This document shows, one piece after another, positions 11,967 to 22,486 of a DNA stretch of 64,000 bases. This DNA comes from Perkinsus olseni. Its lineage: Eukaryota; Perkinsozoa; Perkinsida; Perkinsidae. Numbering within the stretch: the stretch's first letter is position 1; every line of letters begins with the position of its first letter. The notes below the pieces were generated by a model. It was not told the DNA's origin. It did not search any database and was given only the letters and a program-made list of their open reading frames with translations. The DNA lies in the NCBI GenBank assembly GCA_013115135.1, contig JABANP010000004.1, positions 248,001 through 312,000 of the forward strand, given 5' to 3'. Both the position numbers and the translations under genes were made by a program.

Positions 11967-12285
11967 CGGAGCATAGGTTCTCAGATCTATACACGAGGCC
12001 TACACGTCAAATCTTCGACACTCATGAATGACAGCAGCTGCCTTTTTGATCAGCATTTTTCCTGCCGCATGCCTCGTCCTTAGCCTGTCGCTTTCAACTC
12101 TAGGAGGATGAGGGTCTCCATCCCATAGCTATTCGAAGCATTATGGCTCAACTGTGTTATCATCACCTGCATGCCTGGTGAGAGCGGAAAAGCTCGTTAT
12201 CGTATATCTCGCTCGCCCGACTGATCGATAATAGCTACAGTGTTCGTGAGACCGACCGTCGCCAACAGTCGCTGAAGGGCCCGCC
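11967..12285. other. Intergenic stretch with the probable eL42 promoter and leader
   Basis: No open frame of interest is seen. The stretch lies between the stop of the coiled-coil gene and the ATG of the ribosomal protein gene, so it should hold the 3' end of the former and the promoter and leader of the latter. I see no TATA box in a convincing place. Confidence 0.4.
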
Positions 12286-12778
12286 ATGGTTACCATTCCT
12301 AAGACTCGCAAGACCTATTGCAAGCGCTGCAAGAAGCATACCGGTCAGAAGGTACTACCACTAGGCTTGGGTGGAGGGATACTGTCGTTTATTAATGATT
12401 ATCGTTACTCGTTAATAGTAGTGATTACTATCGTGTTATGACTATCGTCGTGTTGCTGTAGGTTACTCAGTACAAGACCGGTAAGGCTTCCTTGGTCGCC
12501 CAGGGTAAGAGGCGTTACGATAGTAAGCAGGCCGGTTTCGGAGGTCAGACCAAGCCTGTCTTCCGTAAGAAGGCTAAGACTACTAAGAAGATCGTCCTCA
12601 AGTTGGAGTGCACTAAGTGCAAGTGCAAGCGTATGATGCCCATCAAGCGTTGCAAGCATTTCGAGCTCGGCGACAGCTCCAAGAAGAAGGTAATACTTCA
12701 ACAATCATCCTCAGGGGATCATCATCATCACTGTTATCATCTCAGGCCGAGGCCGCCTTGTACGGTAAGAAGCGATAA
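12286..12778 (+). CDS. RPL44: 60S ribosomal protein eL42 (L44)
   Basis: Three exons, 12286-12351, 12462-12689 and 12746-12778, give 108 residues with all junctions in phase 0. The ATG sits in GCCATGG. The protein reads [19 protein letters not shown], then [20 protein letters not shown] and [23 protein letters not shown], unmistakable eL42. It is a large-subunit protein at the ribosomal E site, with a zinc site made of four Cys. The first Cys pair here is C-x2-C; yeast has C-x4-C. The residue equivalent to yeast Pro56, whose change gives cycloheximide resistance, is Pro, so a sensitive ribosome is expected. Exon 3 is only 33 nt. The antisense strand is also open by chance. Confidence 0.97.
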
Positions 12779-12903
12779 ATGTCTAGGCAGCTTGCTATTG
12801 ACTGGTCCGCTTCAGTGATATTTTGACACCGTTTTTGAGTTACTAGTCACTCAAGGGGTAACGATCTAGTTTTGGTATTCTAATGATTGACAGTCCAGTG
12901 AAT

Positions 12904-14418
12904 GGGATGGGGGATAACAACAAGTCTAAAGAGGATGATAGGACCATGACCACCTTCGAATGTCCGATATGCCTCAGGCTTCTGGTCGAGTAATGCTACA
13001 CTAGTTCCCTACTATGCCTCCCGTTATGATCGTTCTGGGGACTACTTGAAGAGTGTATGGGGATGCCCGACTTCAATTACTGGTTGATTGAGCAAGACTC
13101 CTTCTCTCCTGTGTAGACCCGTTACCACTGCCTGTGGGCATACCTTCTGTAAGTACTGTATTACGAAGACGATGGATCATCGACAACTCTGTCCGGTAAC
13201 ATGAGCACTGTGTACAACAGCACTACCAACATGTCCTCCTGCTCAGTCATGCCGAGCGCCGTGTCCATTTATAGGAAGCACTAATGTGATGGTGGCCAAT
13301 TTAATACAACAAAGGTGAGAATCTTAGGTCGATCAGGGAAAGATTCGAAATGGGTTAGACATGCGTTAATTGATGTCGTCGTACACCCAGTTAATAGATT
13401 CCCAGAAGAGTATGCTTTGCGTTCGAAGGAAGTCAGAGAACTGGAGGAAGAGGAGAAAGCTAATGCGCCGAGTGACGACGCCGACGGCAGCGCCCAAGGG
13501 GTCTTCTTCCCTTTCGTACGGTACGAGTATCGCACCAGCTGGGCCTGCAGGAAGACTACCTCATCAGGCTTCCTCACGGCAGCGTCCTCTTCCCCTACGG
13601 TAATCGACAGTCTTTCATAGTGACTGATGAAGAAGCTGATGCAGCCAGAGCGGTATGGAGGGGAGGAGCTGCCAGAAGCGTCGTAGCTCAGATAGATGGT
13701 AATCAAAAGACAGCTAGAGGTGTCAGAAAGTATGAATGCAGGTGATGGAGGGGATGACGAGCCTTCGATTTTGGGAGAGATATCACAGATCAGAGGAGAT
13801 CGTATCTGGTTCGTTGGGCGAGGCCGCATCGAAGGTGTTGGTTTGGAAACATGTAATACTACCAACTGACCACTGCCGTCTAATGCTGAGGCCAGATACC
13901 AACACTTCGGGGTTCAAAGTCAAAAAGTACAGTACGACGGCAGTGAGGGATGACGCTGGCAGCAACCAGCAGGAGCAGGAGCAAGAACAGCGAGACGATA
14001 TTGTTGGAGTTGGTAGGTCGTGCTCGAAGTATTCCCTCACGCAGTCCTATATACAGCCGAAGCTTGTCTCGCTATTCTCTACGATGACTGTTTGCCGATG
14101 ACTGGCGAGATGGGTATCAGTAAATTCAACCAACTCCATGACAACAGATCGAGGCCTACTAGAAGGCAACTGTAAGGCCACATTCAGTCACGGCAGAAAT
14201 TGATGTCGTATTTCCTCGGACATCATCTTTTCAGGGAAGCTATGGGGCCTCTCGAGTTTGAAAAGTTATCCTTCTGGCTCTGTTCCTGCTTGAGGGCGCC
14301 ACTCAGTCTCAGACTTGGATGGTTACGAAGCCGAGACACGATGAGGCGCATGCAGTCTATAAAGGATTATATGAGTAGCAAAAGGTCGTGGGTTCGATCC
14401 CGGCAGGTTGTATTTTAG
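12904..14418 (+). CDS. RING-finger plus LON-substrate-binding-domain protein (LONRF-like)
   Basis: The ATG at 12904 starts MGDNNKSKED. A RING finger is built from three exons: CPICLRLLVE (ends about 12990), then VTTACGHTFCKYCITKT and LCP, then CRAPCPFIG (about 13247). Next come a helix, FPEEYALRSKEVRELEEEE, and QEDYLIRLPHGSVLFPYGN. The last exon (about 14210-14418) reads FEKLSFWLCSCLRAPLSLRLGWLRS followed by DTMRRMQSIKDYM, which matches the helical C-terminus of the LON N-terminal domain in LONRF1-3. Proteins of this layout are E3 ubiquitin ligases. Exons between 13740 and 14200 are fragmentary (GRIEGVGLE, RYQHFGVQSQ) and their junctions are not resolved, so the middle LON beta-domain is only inferred. 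Confidence 0.65.
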
Positions 14419-14827
14419 GTAATGCTGGTGCTAACCAAATAATTAACCTACAAGAAGATGCAGCTGGGGGTTCTGTAGGCCGCTTCGGAGGCATCAGCTG
14501 GAGTCTTGCATTGGTAGGATATCAGGGGGGAGCGAAGCGTTTGAATCATCGTCTATTTGCCACTCGTTATGGTGCTTGTTGTTGCTCTCACGTTCATTCA
14601 TACTGTAGTTACTCGCCATTTTCTTGGCGTTATTTTTGAAGTACAGCGGAAGATTGGAAGGCCAGTATGGGAGATATCTTATCGGATGAGCCTGCCCCTC
14701 CTCGGATTTGAACCTGCGAGGCTGGCGGACTCTACTTTTCCCTCGGCCTTGTTGTCTAGCTGCACCATTTTACCTTTCTATGTTGGTATCGTGTTGGTGC
14801 TGGCGGTGGGGTCGTACGCAGTTCAGC

Positions 14828-16210
14828 ATGCGTTCCTTTCTAAATTTGCGATATTACTCAACACTTTCCGCCGCACACCATCGGCGTCGGCTAACAGCGG
14901 CAGGGCTGGAGAGGCAAGGCATCCCTGTGGTACGGATATCGCAGGGGACGGCTGCTCATCAGAAACATTATGTCCATCGAAATCTCATACTCAACTGGGA
15001 TGAGCTCTCCACAGCGAACGGCAGTGCACCCGTGATGTGCGGCATCAGTGTTGGTGGCAAGACGGAGGTATCGGGCTGGGGTATGCTCACCACAGGCTCC
15101 TCTGCGAGGTCGTTCGCCCTGAGGATAATGCATGACACGACGGTGGACGGCTCTCTCAGTGCGACCTCCTTCGATGACCCTTTGGAGGCTATCTTTGGAT
15201 GGTTCGCTGGTAGACTGACGCAGGCCCTCGCCGCCCGCATGTCCATGTTCGATGTATCCGACCGTCGGGCTTACCGAGTATTGAATTATGAAGGTGATGG
15301 AGTGACCGGTGTAGCCTTGGATGTGTACGAGAGCATTGCGGTAGTGTACGTGAGTGCTCAATGGGTGTGCATGGAGGGTCTAAAGGAGCGGTTCGAGCGA
15401 ATCATCCTCGAGACAGTGCCGCGGGTAGCACAGGTCGTCTGGAGATTCCGTCGTGACCTACTCGCTGCTGATGGCGGCGACGGTATAGACAAGAGATCTG
15501 ACGAGTCGGTAGCCCTGACGATTGAAGAGAATTCACTGAAGTTCTCGGTTGATGTTGGTGGTGGGAAGAAGACCGGCTGGTTTTTAGATCAGTCGGACAA
15601 TCGAAGGAAGCTGATGGAGTATGTGAGGAGGAATCGAGTGGGTAGTGTTGCAGACCTGTGCTGCTACACCGGTGGCTTTGCTATTCACGCGGCAGCTGGC
15701 GGAGCGAAGCGAGTGGTTGGTGTGGACATACAGGAGAGGAGCATAGTCAATGCAAAGGCCAATGCTGAGCTCAATGGAACGGAAATTGCCTCCAGGATCG
15801 AGTGGGCGGTATCAGACGTCGGTGACTTCTGTAGAGAGAGAGGCACGGAGGAGTTCGACCTGATCGTACTGGATCCGCCCAACATCGTCAAGGCAGGTGA
15901 TGATGACCACCGTCTGCCCAAACGAACTCTTCGGAAGTTCGCTGAACTCAGTCTTGGCAGAATTAATAGATTGAAGGGCGGCTGTCTGTGGGTATTCAGC
16001 TGCTCTCATGAGTTATCGAAAGAGGGGGTACTGGAGGAGGTCGTTGGGGGTGCTGCAGTCCGGGCTGGTAGGAGAGTGAGAGTCGCTGAGCAGTTGGAAG
16101 CCAGTATTGACCACATGTACTCTCCTTACCACGCCAATAGCAAACACTTGAGAGGCCTTGTGGTGATGGTTGAACCCGAGGCAACAGAGTGCACTCACAT
16201 GCCTTGTTAG
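14828..16210 (+). CDS. RlmI-type SAM-dependent rRNA cytosine methyltransferase, probably organellar
   Basis: A single open frame of 460 residues from the ATG at 14828; the frame stays open upstream to 14708. I prefer 14828 because it starts MRSFLNLRYYSTLSAAHHRRR, a good mitochondrial presequence. The body follows the bacterial RlmI plan: an N-terminal PUA-like part, a RlmI-specific middle domain (YEGDGVTGVALDVYE, near residue 160), then the catalytic Rossmann fold with KTGWFLDQSDNRR, motif I DLCCYTGGFAIHAA (near 280), VGVDIQERS, the active-site LDPPN (near 354) and FSCSH (near 403). RlmI methylates a cytosine of large-subunit rRNA at C5. The Cys in SCSH is the expected catalytic nucleophile. 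No intron is seen within the frame, unlike its neighbours. A bacterial or organelle origin is plausible but not shown. Confidence 0.85.
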   Translation: MRSFLNLRYYSTLSAAHHRRRLTAAGLERQGIPVVRISQGTAAHQKHYVHRNLILNWDELSTANGSAPVMCGISVGGKTEVSGWGMLTTGSSARSFALRIMHDTTVDGSLSATSFDDPLEAIFGWFAGRLTQALAARMSMFDVSDRRAYRVLNYEGDGVTGVALDVYESIAVVYVSAQWVCMEGLKERFERIILETVPRVAQVVWRFRRDLLAADGGDGIDKRSDESVALTIEENSLKFSVDVGGGKKTGWFLDQSDNRRKLMEYVRRNRVGSVADLCCYTGGFAIHAAAGGAKRVVGVDIQERSIVNAKANAELNGTEIASRIEWAVSDVGDFCRERGTEEFDLIVLDPPNIVKAGDDDHRLPKRTLRKFAELSLGRINRLKGGCLWVFSCSHELSKEGVLEEVVGGAAVRAGRRVRVAEQLEASIDHMYSPYHANSKHLRGLVVMVEPEATECTHMPC

Positions 16211-16317
16211 TGAATGAGAGTTTCTGAGCCCCTTAGGAGTAGTGTTGGTGAATTCAGCGATGGCTTGTTATGTTGACGGCCGACGCAGGATGCCAATCAT
16301 CGGCTACTTCTGAACAG

Positions 16318-16696
16318 ATGTCATCACGGCGCAGACGGTCATCATCAGGCGAGGCGACGCAGGTACGTGACGCTCATCGGGTAATCGTGCTGTGACACTC
16401 GTGCTGTGACACTCGTGCTGTGGAAGGTCCCAACTCACAGCCTCGGAGAGATACTTCAACCTGCTGGTGTTGCATTCTGCGTGTCCGATGCAGAGGGCGC
16501 CCTGCCGCAACCGCCCAAACACGGGGCATACCCGCTCACAGACAGATTGAAAGCTTTGGCCTTGAAGGCAATGAAGCGGCTGAGGCTTCATGATGGCGTC
16601 GTAGGTCTGGATGAACTACAGCAAACTGCCAAGCAGTCGGCGGAGAATCTGCGGAATCTGAGCCCTCCAGGTGAACGGAGATCCTCCTCTTTCTAG
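16318..16696 (+). CDS. Small unrecognised two-exon gene
   Basis: Exon 1 (16318-16362, MSSRRRRSSSGEATQ) and exon 2 (16427-16696) join in phase 0 over a 64-nt GT-AG intron, giving 104 residues. The start is Arg/Ser-rich. The middle reads GEILQPAGVAFCVSDAEGA, then a helical basic stretch (LTDRLKALALKAMKRLR) and HDGVVGLDELQQTAKQSAENL. No family is recognised. The intron holds a 14-bp tandem repeat. The gene ends about 200 bp before a tRNA gene on the opposite strand. Confidence 0.4.
16385..16423. repeat. 14-bp tandem repeat inside an intron
   Basis: The unit TCGTGCTGTGACAC occurs twice in full and then as an 11-nt partial third copy. It fills most of the 64-nt intron of the small gene at 16318-16696. 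Confidence 0.85.
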
Positions 16697-16894
16697 CCGC
16701 AGTTGGTTACGCGGCACTAGGTAGATGGTTGAAGGTGTCGATCCTTGGCCTTGATTGGCATCCTCAAGCGCTGGTCGCTCTTCGAATCCCTCCCCCTGTG
16801 GAAGGGGAGACAAGGAGAACGACGACCCCATCAAGGCGATTCACGGTCAAAATGCATACGCTGGATCTTGAAAGGTCCTTGGGGACTAATATGA

Positions 16895-16966
16895 GGGCTG
16901 TGCCGAGAATTGAACTCGGGACCTCTCGCACCCTAAGCGAGAATCATACCACTAGACCACACAGCC
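16895..16966 (-). tRNA. tRNA-Pro (anticodon AGG)
   Basis: Read on the minus strand, the acceptor stem GGCTGTG pairs with CACAGCC. The D arm is GTCTAGTGGTATGAT. The anticodon stem CTCGC/GCGAG encloses the loop TTAGGGT, so the anticodon is AGG. The T arm has GTTCAATTC. There is no intron. The base after the acceptor stem is C, as in many eukaryotic tRNA-Pro genes. The A and B box internal promoters are intact. I see no clear oligo-T terminator directly downstream. Confidence 0.93.
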
Positions 16967-17104
16967 GTGGTAGCCAGAGTACACCGATGGGTGTTACATG
17001 TTCATTAAGAACCGAAATGCACCCGTTTGTTGATTGGAACCAGTTCATCTCATCACTATGTTAACTCCGCAAATGCCTTAATGTCTAGCGGTAGGCCTAG
17101 CAAC

Positions 17105-17978
17105 TCAGTCATTCTGTGTTCTCTCCCGTACGCCACGGCGTGGCGAGTAGAACCCAATGATGCCGAGACCCGAGAGTACAATTAGGAATGCTTCTTCAGG
17201 GGCCTCCGGTACATGCGGAGCGCGGAGCACAGCCATGAACAAGAGGTGCTCAACCTGTGACTCTCCTGTGAGCTCAAGCCATTGGCCCCTCAGACGATAG
17301 GCAACTCGAACCGCGCAATACCGGTCCTTCACACCCACCCTGTCGAGTTCTCTTGCGGGGGCTGCGTCCGCCATCTCGAGACTGCGTACGAGAATCTGGA
17401 AATCAACCAGAATCTGCCCGTCCCCGAGCGAGACATCAACCAGGGTGCTGCCTCTCGGCCAATGGGCTTACCAGTCGGCGTCGTGCCTTAGCACCTGGGC
17501 TGTTCTTCATCTTCGAACTCATCGTGGACGATGGCAAGGATACGGGAGCGGCACCGGTCGCGTGGGCAAGCTTCGCCCCGCTATTGCAGGGTGGCATCCC
17601 CCAGGCGCCCGTGAGGTAGTTTTGCTTTTCACGACATCAAGTCAGGACTGTACATAGATGTTCAGGCTCAGGATGTATCATACGAGGTACCGTAGCCATA
17701 CAGGTGCCTCGAAGGAGATGCCTGAATGCCCTGACACAGCGTGAGGGGAGCTCCTATCTCGGGTAGGGGGATGAGGGACTCGGTCAGGTACGACGTCGCC
17801 TCGCCGGCGAGGCAACCAATACCTGGCCTGATGCTCGTTGTACACCTCCAACTCGCAGAGGAAGAGACCAAGCCTCGTAGAGAGAGGAGAAGAGCGTCGG
17901 ACCTCCTCCTGGGGAGTTCCTTATCCCAGCGGATCGACGGAGATGCACCTCAGTCAGAAAGCTTGATAGGTTGATCAC
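17105..17978 (-). CDS. Unrecognised protein with a C-terminal membrane segment
   Basis: Minus-strand exons that join in phase encode EEVRRSSP..LFLCELEVYNEHQAR, then GISFEAPVWLRYL, RGEACPRDRCRSRILAIVHDEF and a long last exon (about 17461 down to the TGA at 17105-17107) with TLVDVSLGDGQILVDFQIL, VAYRLRGQWLELTGE and, near the end, a hydrophobic segment EEAFLIVLSGLGIIGFYSPRR followed by basic residues. One C-terminal transmembrane helix is likely. The family is not recognised. The first exon, with the true start codon, was not found; it should lie near or above 17978, close to the divergent WD40 gene. The + strand has no comparable open frame across the last exon. Confidence 0.45.
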
Positions 17979-18057
17979 TTGTGCCTGCTACCGGGTGAAA
18001 CCCATCATTCAGGGCGTTACGAACGAAGCTCCAACGGCAGCGTCTTGTCTGTGCCGT

Positions 18058-20090
18058 ATGATACACACATCGGTAGCATCGATCTCGATAACGACAGCCG
18101 AGGGGCTCTACGAATCAGCCTCTCCCCCGATAACAAGTGGGGGCGGCTGGTGCCGATGGACGGGCCTCCATTAAACAGGCAGATACGTGGCCGTTGCTCG
18201 ACAGGGGGCTCACGACGTTGCTGGCATAGCTGTTTATTCGCTGGAGCATCAGCCCTGTGATGAAGGGCCAATCATCGAGACCGAGCGCGGTCTCCCAGGG
18301 CAGGTATCCACGGTCGGTGAGCGGCTTTCCGAATTAGCAGTTCTGAGCACGGCTGACAGCAAAACACTGAATGCCTCATCCTCTTCTTCGAGGTCCTCGC
18401 CATGCTGTGGCCGCGAGCAGAGACTCTCATCACCGCTGGAAGTGATGGCCGTATCGTGTTGTGGACTTTGGATACCCTTACCAACTCGAGAGGAGGACAT
18501 CCCCTCCATATGCTTCCTTCAGCTGAGCTAACTCACTCTGGGCCCGTAGGGACGGCGACTACCTCACAATGAAGCCATCGCATGAAGGTCCTCTCACTTT
18601 CATTCTGGACTGCGAGATCCGCGTGGCGCCTAGCGTGCTGCGGAGAGTTCGGCGTCCGTCTCTGGTCGGGAGCCGAGACCTGCGCCAAGCTGGACACACC
18701 GAGGGGACTGCCCGATCACGGAATATCTCTCGATCGAAGCTACCTCAGCTCGGTGAGTTGGCATATGCTGGATCATCTGTAGCGCCTCTCCCTTCAGCTG
18801 CTGTATGTCGGTAATGCTGCTGGAGGAATTATCGCTTATGATACGTCCGGCGATGGAGACAGACCGGAGATGATTGGCTCCTTCGAGCATCCCGACCTCT
18901 TGGGGGTGGGGCCTAGTCTCAACTCTGTCGTCTGACTCCATGAGTCAGGTACCCGTGTGGCACATTCGAGTGATAACGTATGAGGTTGCTGCTACTGCTA
19001 CCGGACTCAACCGTGTCGACTCGACGCTGGCGAGGAAGTTCAGATACAAGACTGACCATGATATCTTAATGATGACTATGGCTGACTCCACGGTGAGCAG
19101 CTGCCCTACCTCCTCCTGGACGCTCTCTCTGAGCAACAGATTCGTATCGTGACTGTACCTCGCGAGGGGCGCACCCAAGCTGGGGGCATCCCACTGGCCC
19201 CGGTCATGACACTACGAGGCTCATCAATAAGCAATAGCATACCCCGACCAGATATCAGCCCGGACGGCAGGTAAGAGGAGGAGCAGCAGCACTACCGCTA
19301 TCAGACACATCGAGGCAGGTTTGTGGTATGTGGAAGCTCTAACGGCGTCCTGCACTTATGGGACGTATGCCACGATGGGGCTCCGATCAACGACGGCTGT
19401 TTGAAGGTGAGACGTCCCCTCTTTATTGTTCCTCTACCTCACATATGGTGTCCTGAGACCCCACGGTCAGGTGGTAGTGCCCGGCATCATCGCCGACGTG
19501 GTGTGGTCTCGCTCACATCATCTCGTCCTCTGCGCAGCGTGAGTAGAATAACCTCCGTACACCTCTGCCTTCCTACACAGGGCGTCGCCGCCCTCCACCA
19601 ACAACATATCCGTACCCGGGCTCATCTTGCTCGGTGGATCCCCCGCACATGCCAACCTCAATCCCGGGCCAACGATAAGCTCGGGGCGTTTATCGCCCCT
19701 GAGAGAGAACCGCATCGTGGGTGTAGGATAGACGTGAGAGAGTTACGGAAGATCCGAACAGGTCGAGTTCAGGCGCCCCAGGACACAATAGACGTGGATG
19801 ATGAAAACTGGCACATCAGATGGATAGAGTCGGACCATGCCTTGGGAAAGGAGACTGCCCGAACTGTGGGTGTTGGGCTACTCCGCATAGAATGTGGAGA
19901 TTATCACGCCATCAAAATGCTACTGCTTCAGTTAGCTTTGAGAGAACGTTAACTTGTTCGACTCGTCACGCTGCAGCGCAGCAAACGTGCTTTTCAGTTG
20001 AAGACGAAAGTGTTGGAAGAGGCCAGGCTCGAGCAGCGTTCATCTCGCGTCAAGCAGAGCATATCTACGACATCCAGACTCCAATCATGA
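18058..20090 (+). CDS. WD40-repeat protein, multi-exon
   Basis: WD40 blade ends recur on the + strand: TLITAGSDGRIVLWTLDTL (18430-18480), ACCGEFGVRLWSGAE (about 18625-18675), LYVGNAAGGIIAYD (about 18802-18843) and FVVCGSSNGVLHLWDV (19320-19368). Connecting pieces include TLARKFRYKTDHDILMMTMADST and MTLRGSSISNSIPRPDISPDGR. After the last blades come GQVVVPGIIADVVWSRSHHL and a Pro/Ser-rich exon, then a coiled-coil exon (LKTKVLEEARLEQRSSR) ending at a TGA at 20088-20090. Introns of 40-100 nt separate the pieces. WD40 propellers are protein-interaction scaffolds and nothing more specific can be said. The start (an ATG at 18058 is one option) and several junctions are unresolved. Confidence 0.6.
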
Positions 20091-20299
20091 TACTGATGAT
20101 GTCTCACGTGTCGCTGTGATCAGCTCTTGGTTGAGTTTATCGGCGGGTCATCCTTCATGCGGGTCTATTTGACGAATGCATGAATCTTAGCGTTTCTGAG
20201 GGATAGGGAAGGGTGTTAAGTGCCCCTCTCTCGATTCAACACAACCCGAGCAGTATGATGAGACGCACATCACGTACGTCCAACGACCTTCACGGTCTA

Positions 20300-22378
20300 T
20301 CATATATCATCATGGTCCCAATCAACCGCCTCATTGAGGGTCGGCCTCACTCTTCCTAGAACGCTGCTAACTGCAAACCGCGTAACAACAGCTTCACAGT
20401 CGTTGATGCCGTAGGAAACGACCAAGTCAAGGTCATCGTCAGTTTGAACAGAAGGCGACACGGTCATTCCGGCAATGAACTGAATGGCTTCACAAGTTGG
20501 GCTGCCACTAGCTGGACTGAAGGCGCCGACACTCTCGAAACAGAACTCCGGTGAGACGCCTACCTGAAACACCGTGAAATGGAGCCCCGAAGGGAGCGGA
20601 TGCCGCTACCATCGAGAATGGATACTCGGGGGTAAGGAGAAATAAGAACTGCTTGTAGGCCCGAGTGTTGCGGATCCCCTCCAATCTGAATGGTGGTTGT
20701 GTCCATTTACCGAAGGATCCACTCCGGTTTAAGAGAGCGGTTGTCAACTCTACCGAGTGCGGTTGCCTTGCATGTGATCCCCAAGTTGCCTGATACGTTG
20801 CATGTGGCCCACACCAAGAAGTAGGGAAGTGCTGTTCGGGTGGTTGAAGGTGATGAATTGTTGCATATCGGCAGACAGCCAATCCACACTCACCAAAGTG
20901 CAGCAGTAGCCACCTGCAAGCAACATCGATCCACCAGCAGTCATCTACTTGCGTACCTCTAACATTGGAGACTCTGTGAATGACACTCGAGTCCCACCAG
21001 GTGGCACTTGCCGCATCAATCTCAACGTATCGTACTCGTACCGGTCGAGGCTGCTGCCGTCGAGTATTTTCCGGAGGCAAACCGGGTCGAACTTACCTCA
21101 TCGTTTCTGGTAATTCCCTCTGGCCAGTCCAATGAAATACGCACCTTGATGCTTGGCTGGATGCTATAGTGAACCCACATCTCCGTCAAGTCCGCCGAGA
21201 ACTGCCCAGCCAAGCTGGAGCATCATCCTGGAGTTTTGCGTACCTCTAAAATCTGCCAGTTCTTCTCTATCCTACCGGTGTCTCCAACGGACACTATCTC
21301 CCTCACATCAACATAAGCCCTCTCGATGCACACTGAGCCTTCCTTGTGTGGCAAGGCAGCTACACGGCGTAGCTGCCTTGCCACACAGCCTTTGTGTATG
21401 CGCGCAGGAGTGACCGCTGTACCGCGACATTTACGGCAGATGCAGTAATCGCCGTTGATCTCAGTCTCATCGGCTCCGAGAGAGGTACACTCTTCTATGC
21501 ACGATCGCGAGGGATGGTATACATTCAAGATCGGGCATGGGGAGGCGGCGGTGTCCTCTACCCAACCTCGATCAGCCACGTCCTCACAGCCCGTGAAGGT
21601 TACATGCAAAGGGGCGAGGTGGACACCCCTGTGAGGTCCGGGAACGTCATTCTGCTCGGCGAAGAATGTAATCCACCAGGAATCGTTCCGCGGACCTTTC
21701 GATAGCCTCACGTCCATGGGCCCCTCCACCCTATGAACTGCGGAATCTTCGTACGTCGCCACGAAAGTGTCCGGGAAATCAACTACTGTGGCGTCGATGA
21801 TGTCGAAGCTTTCGTCTAGTAAGGCGACTATTAACTGATTACGAAGGATGCCGGAATTGAGAGAGTTATACCCTGCAGTCTGGAAAAGTGGGCATCCTGG
21901 CCCGTTCGACATGCGGGCGGCGAGAAGGAAGGCTTCCGCTAGTTGCGGCTGATCAATAGCAACGATGGACGGGTTGAATATCGGAATGGACAACTCTCGA
22001 GGGACATTCCACGACGGCGGTGGCGGTGACAGCAGCTGATTGAGCCTGATGGACTGCTGGAAAGGGGCACTGGTCGCAGCCCAGCCGCCGTCACTTCTCC
22101 GATATACGTTGGAAATGTAGGGGCTGTATGAACTGTGGATACTCCATCCAGAGGAAGTTACTCGGCCTTGTGTTCCACACTTCCTCCATCATCAACATGT
22201 ACTGATCCTCGTAAGTCGATGATGCACCTATCTTCAAGGTACTTCGGAGGTCGGGTTTCGAGCAGCCCTCACCTGCCTTCCCAGAGGGGGAAGCAAGGAA
22301 ATAAGGAATGACAATTATTGCACACAGCCGCGAAAGCAGGTATTTACGCTGTTTCGGGAACCGACCACTCGAGGCCAT
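20300..22378 (-). CDS. Predicted secreted or surface protein, unrecognised
   Basis: The first exon (22378 down to about 22093) starts MASSGRFPKQRK followed by a hydrophobic core LLSRLCAIIVIPYFLASPS, a likely signal peptide, then TYEDQYMLMMEEVWNTRPSNF. The main exon contains LLSPPPPSWNVP and runs from about 22110 to 21226 with IPIFNPSIVAIDQPQLAEAF, AALLDES-like and several Cys pairs (ECTSLGADETE, CICRKCRG). Further minus-strand exons: FSADLTEMWVHYSIQPSIKV, LDRYEYDTLRLMRQVPPGG, DWLSADMQQFITFNHPNS, and a last exon with SPEFCFESVGAFSPASGSP ending at 20300. The overall length is about 600 residues. No family is recognised. A 19-bp perfect hairpin lies in the main exon. The exon 1 to exon 2 junction is not resolved. 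Confidence 0.45.
21345..21387. repeat. Perfect 19-bp inverted repeat with a 5-nt loop
   Basis: The left arm TGTGTGGCAAGGCAGCTAC at 21345-21363 is matched by its exact reverse complement at 21369-21387, with ACGGC between them. It falls in the open frame of the minus-strand secreted-protein gene (VARQLRRVAALPHK). Confidence 0.95.
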
Positions 22379-22486
22379 ATCAGTAGCATGGAGTCACAGG
22401 ATACTGTCTCTGAGGTCGTCTTGCTCAATATGCCATAACAGAAGCCAAAGCCCACGTGCAGGACTTAACAACTCAACGATCACTCT

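Noticed and set aside
12405..12704. Minus-strand 99-codon open frame
   Set aside because: It is the antisense of the eL42 coding exon.
14390..14415. GGTTCGATCCC resembles a tRNA B box
   Set aside because: No acceptor stem, D arm or anticodon arm can be folded around it, and it overlaps the last exon of the LON-domain gene.
14689..14725. Minus-strand GGTTCAAATCC as a possible tRNA T arm
   Set aside because: The T stem would need a 12-nt loop and no other tRNA parts fit.
17105..17215. C-terminal VPEAPEEAFLIVLSGLGIIGFYSPRR looks like a bacterial PEP-CTERM sorting signal
   Set aside because: The window is eukaryotic, the protein is assembled from spliced exons and no exosortase context exists. 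A plain C-terminal membrane helix explains it.
17689..17700. ACCGTAGCCATA matches the start of the dinoflagellate/perkinsid spliced leader
   Set aside because: Only about 11 bases match, the rest of the leader is missing, and the site lies inside a minus-strand exon. A chance match is likely.
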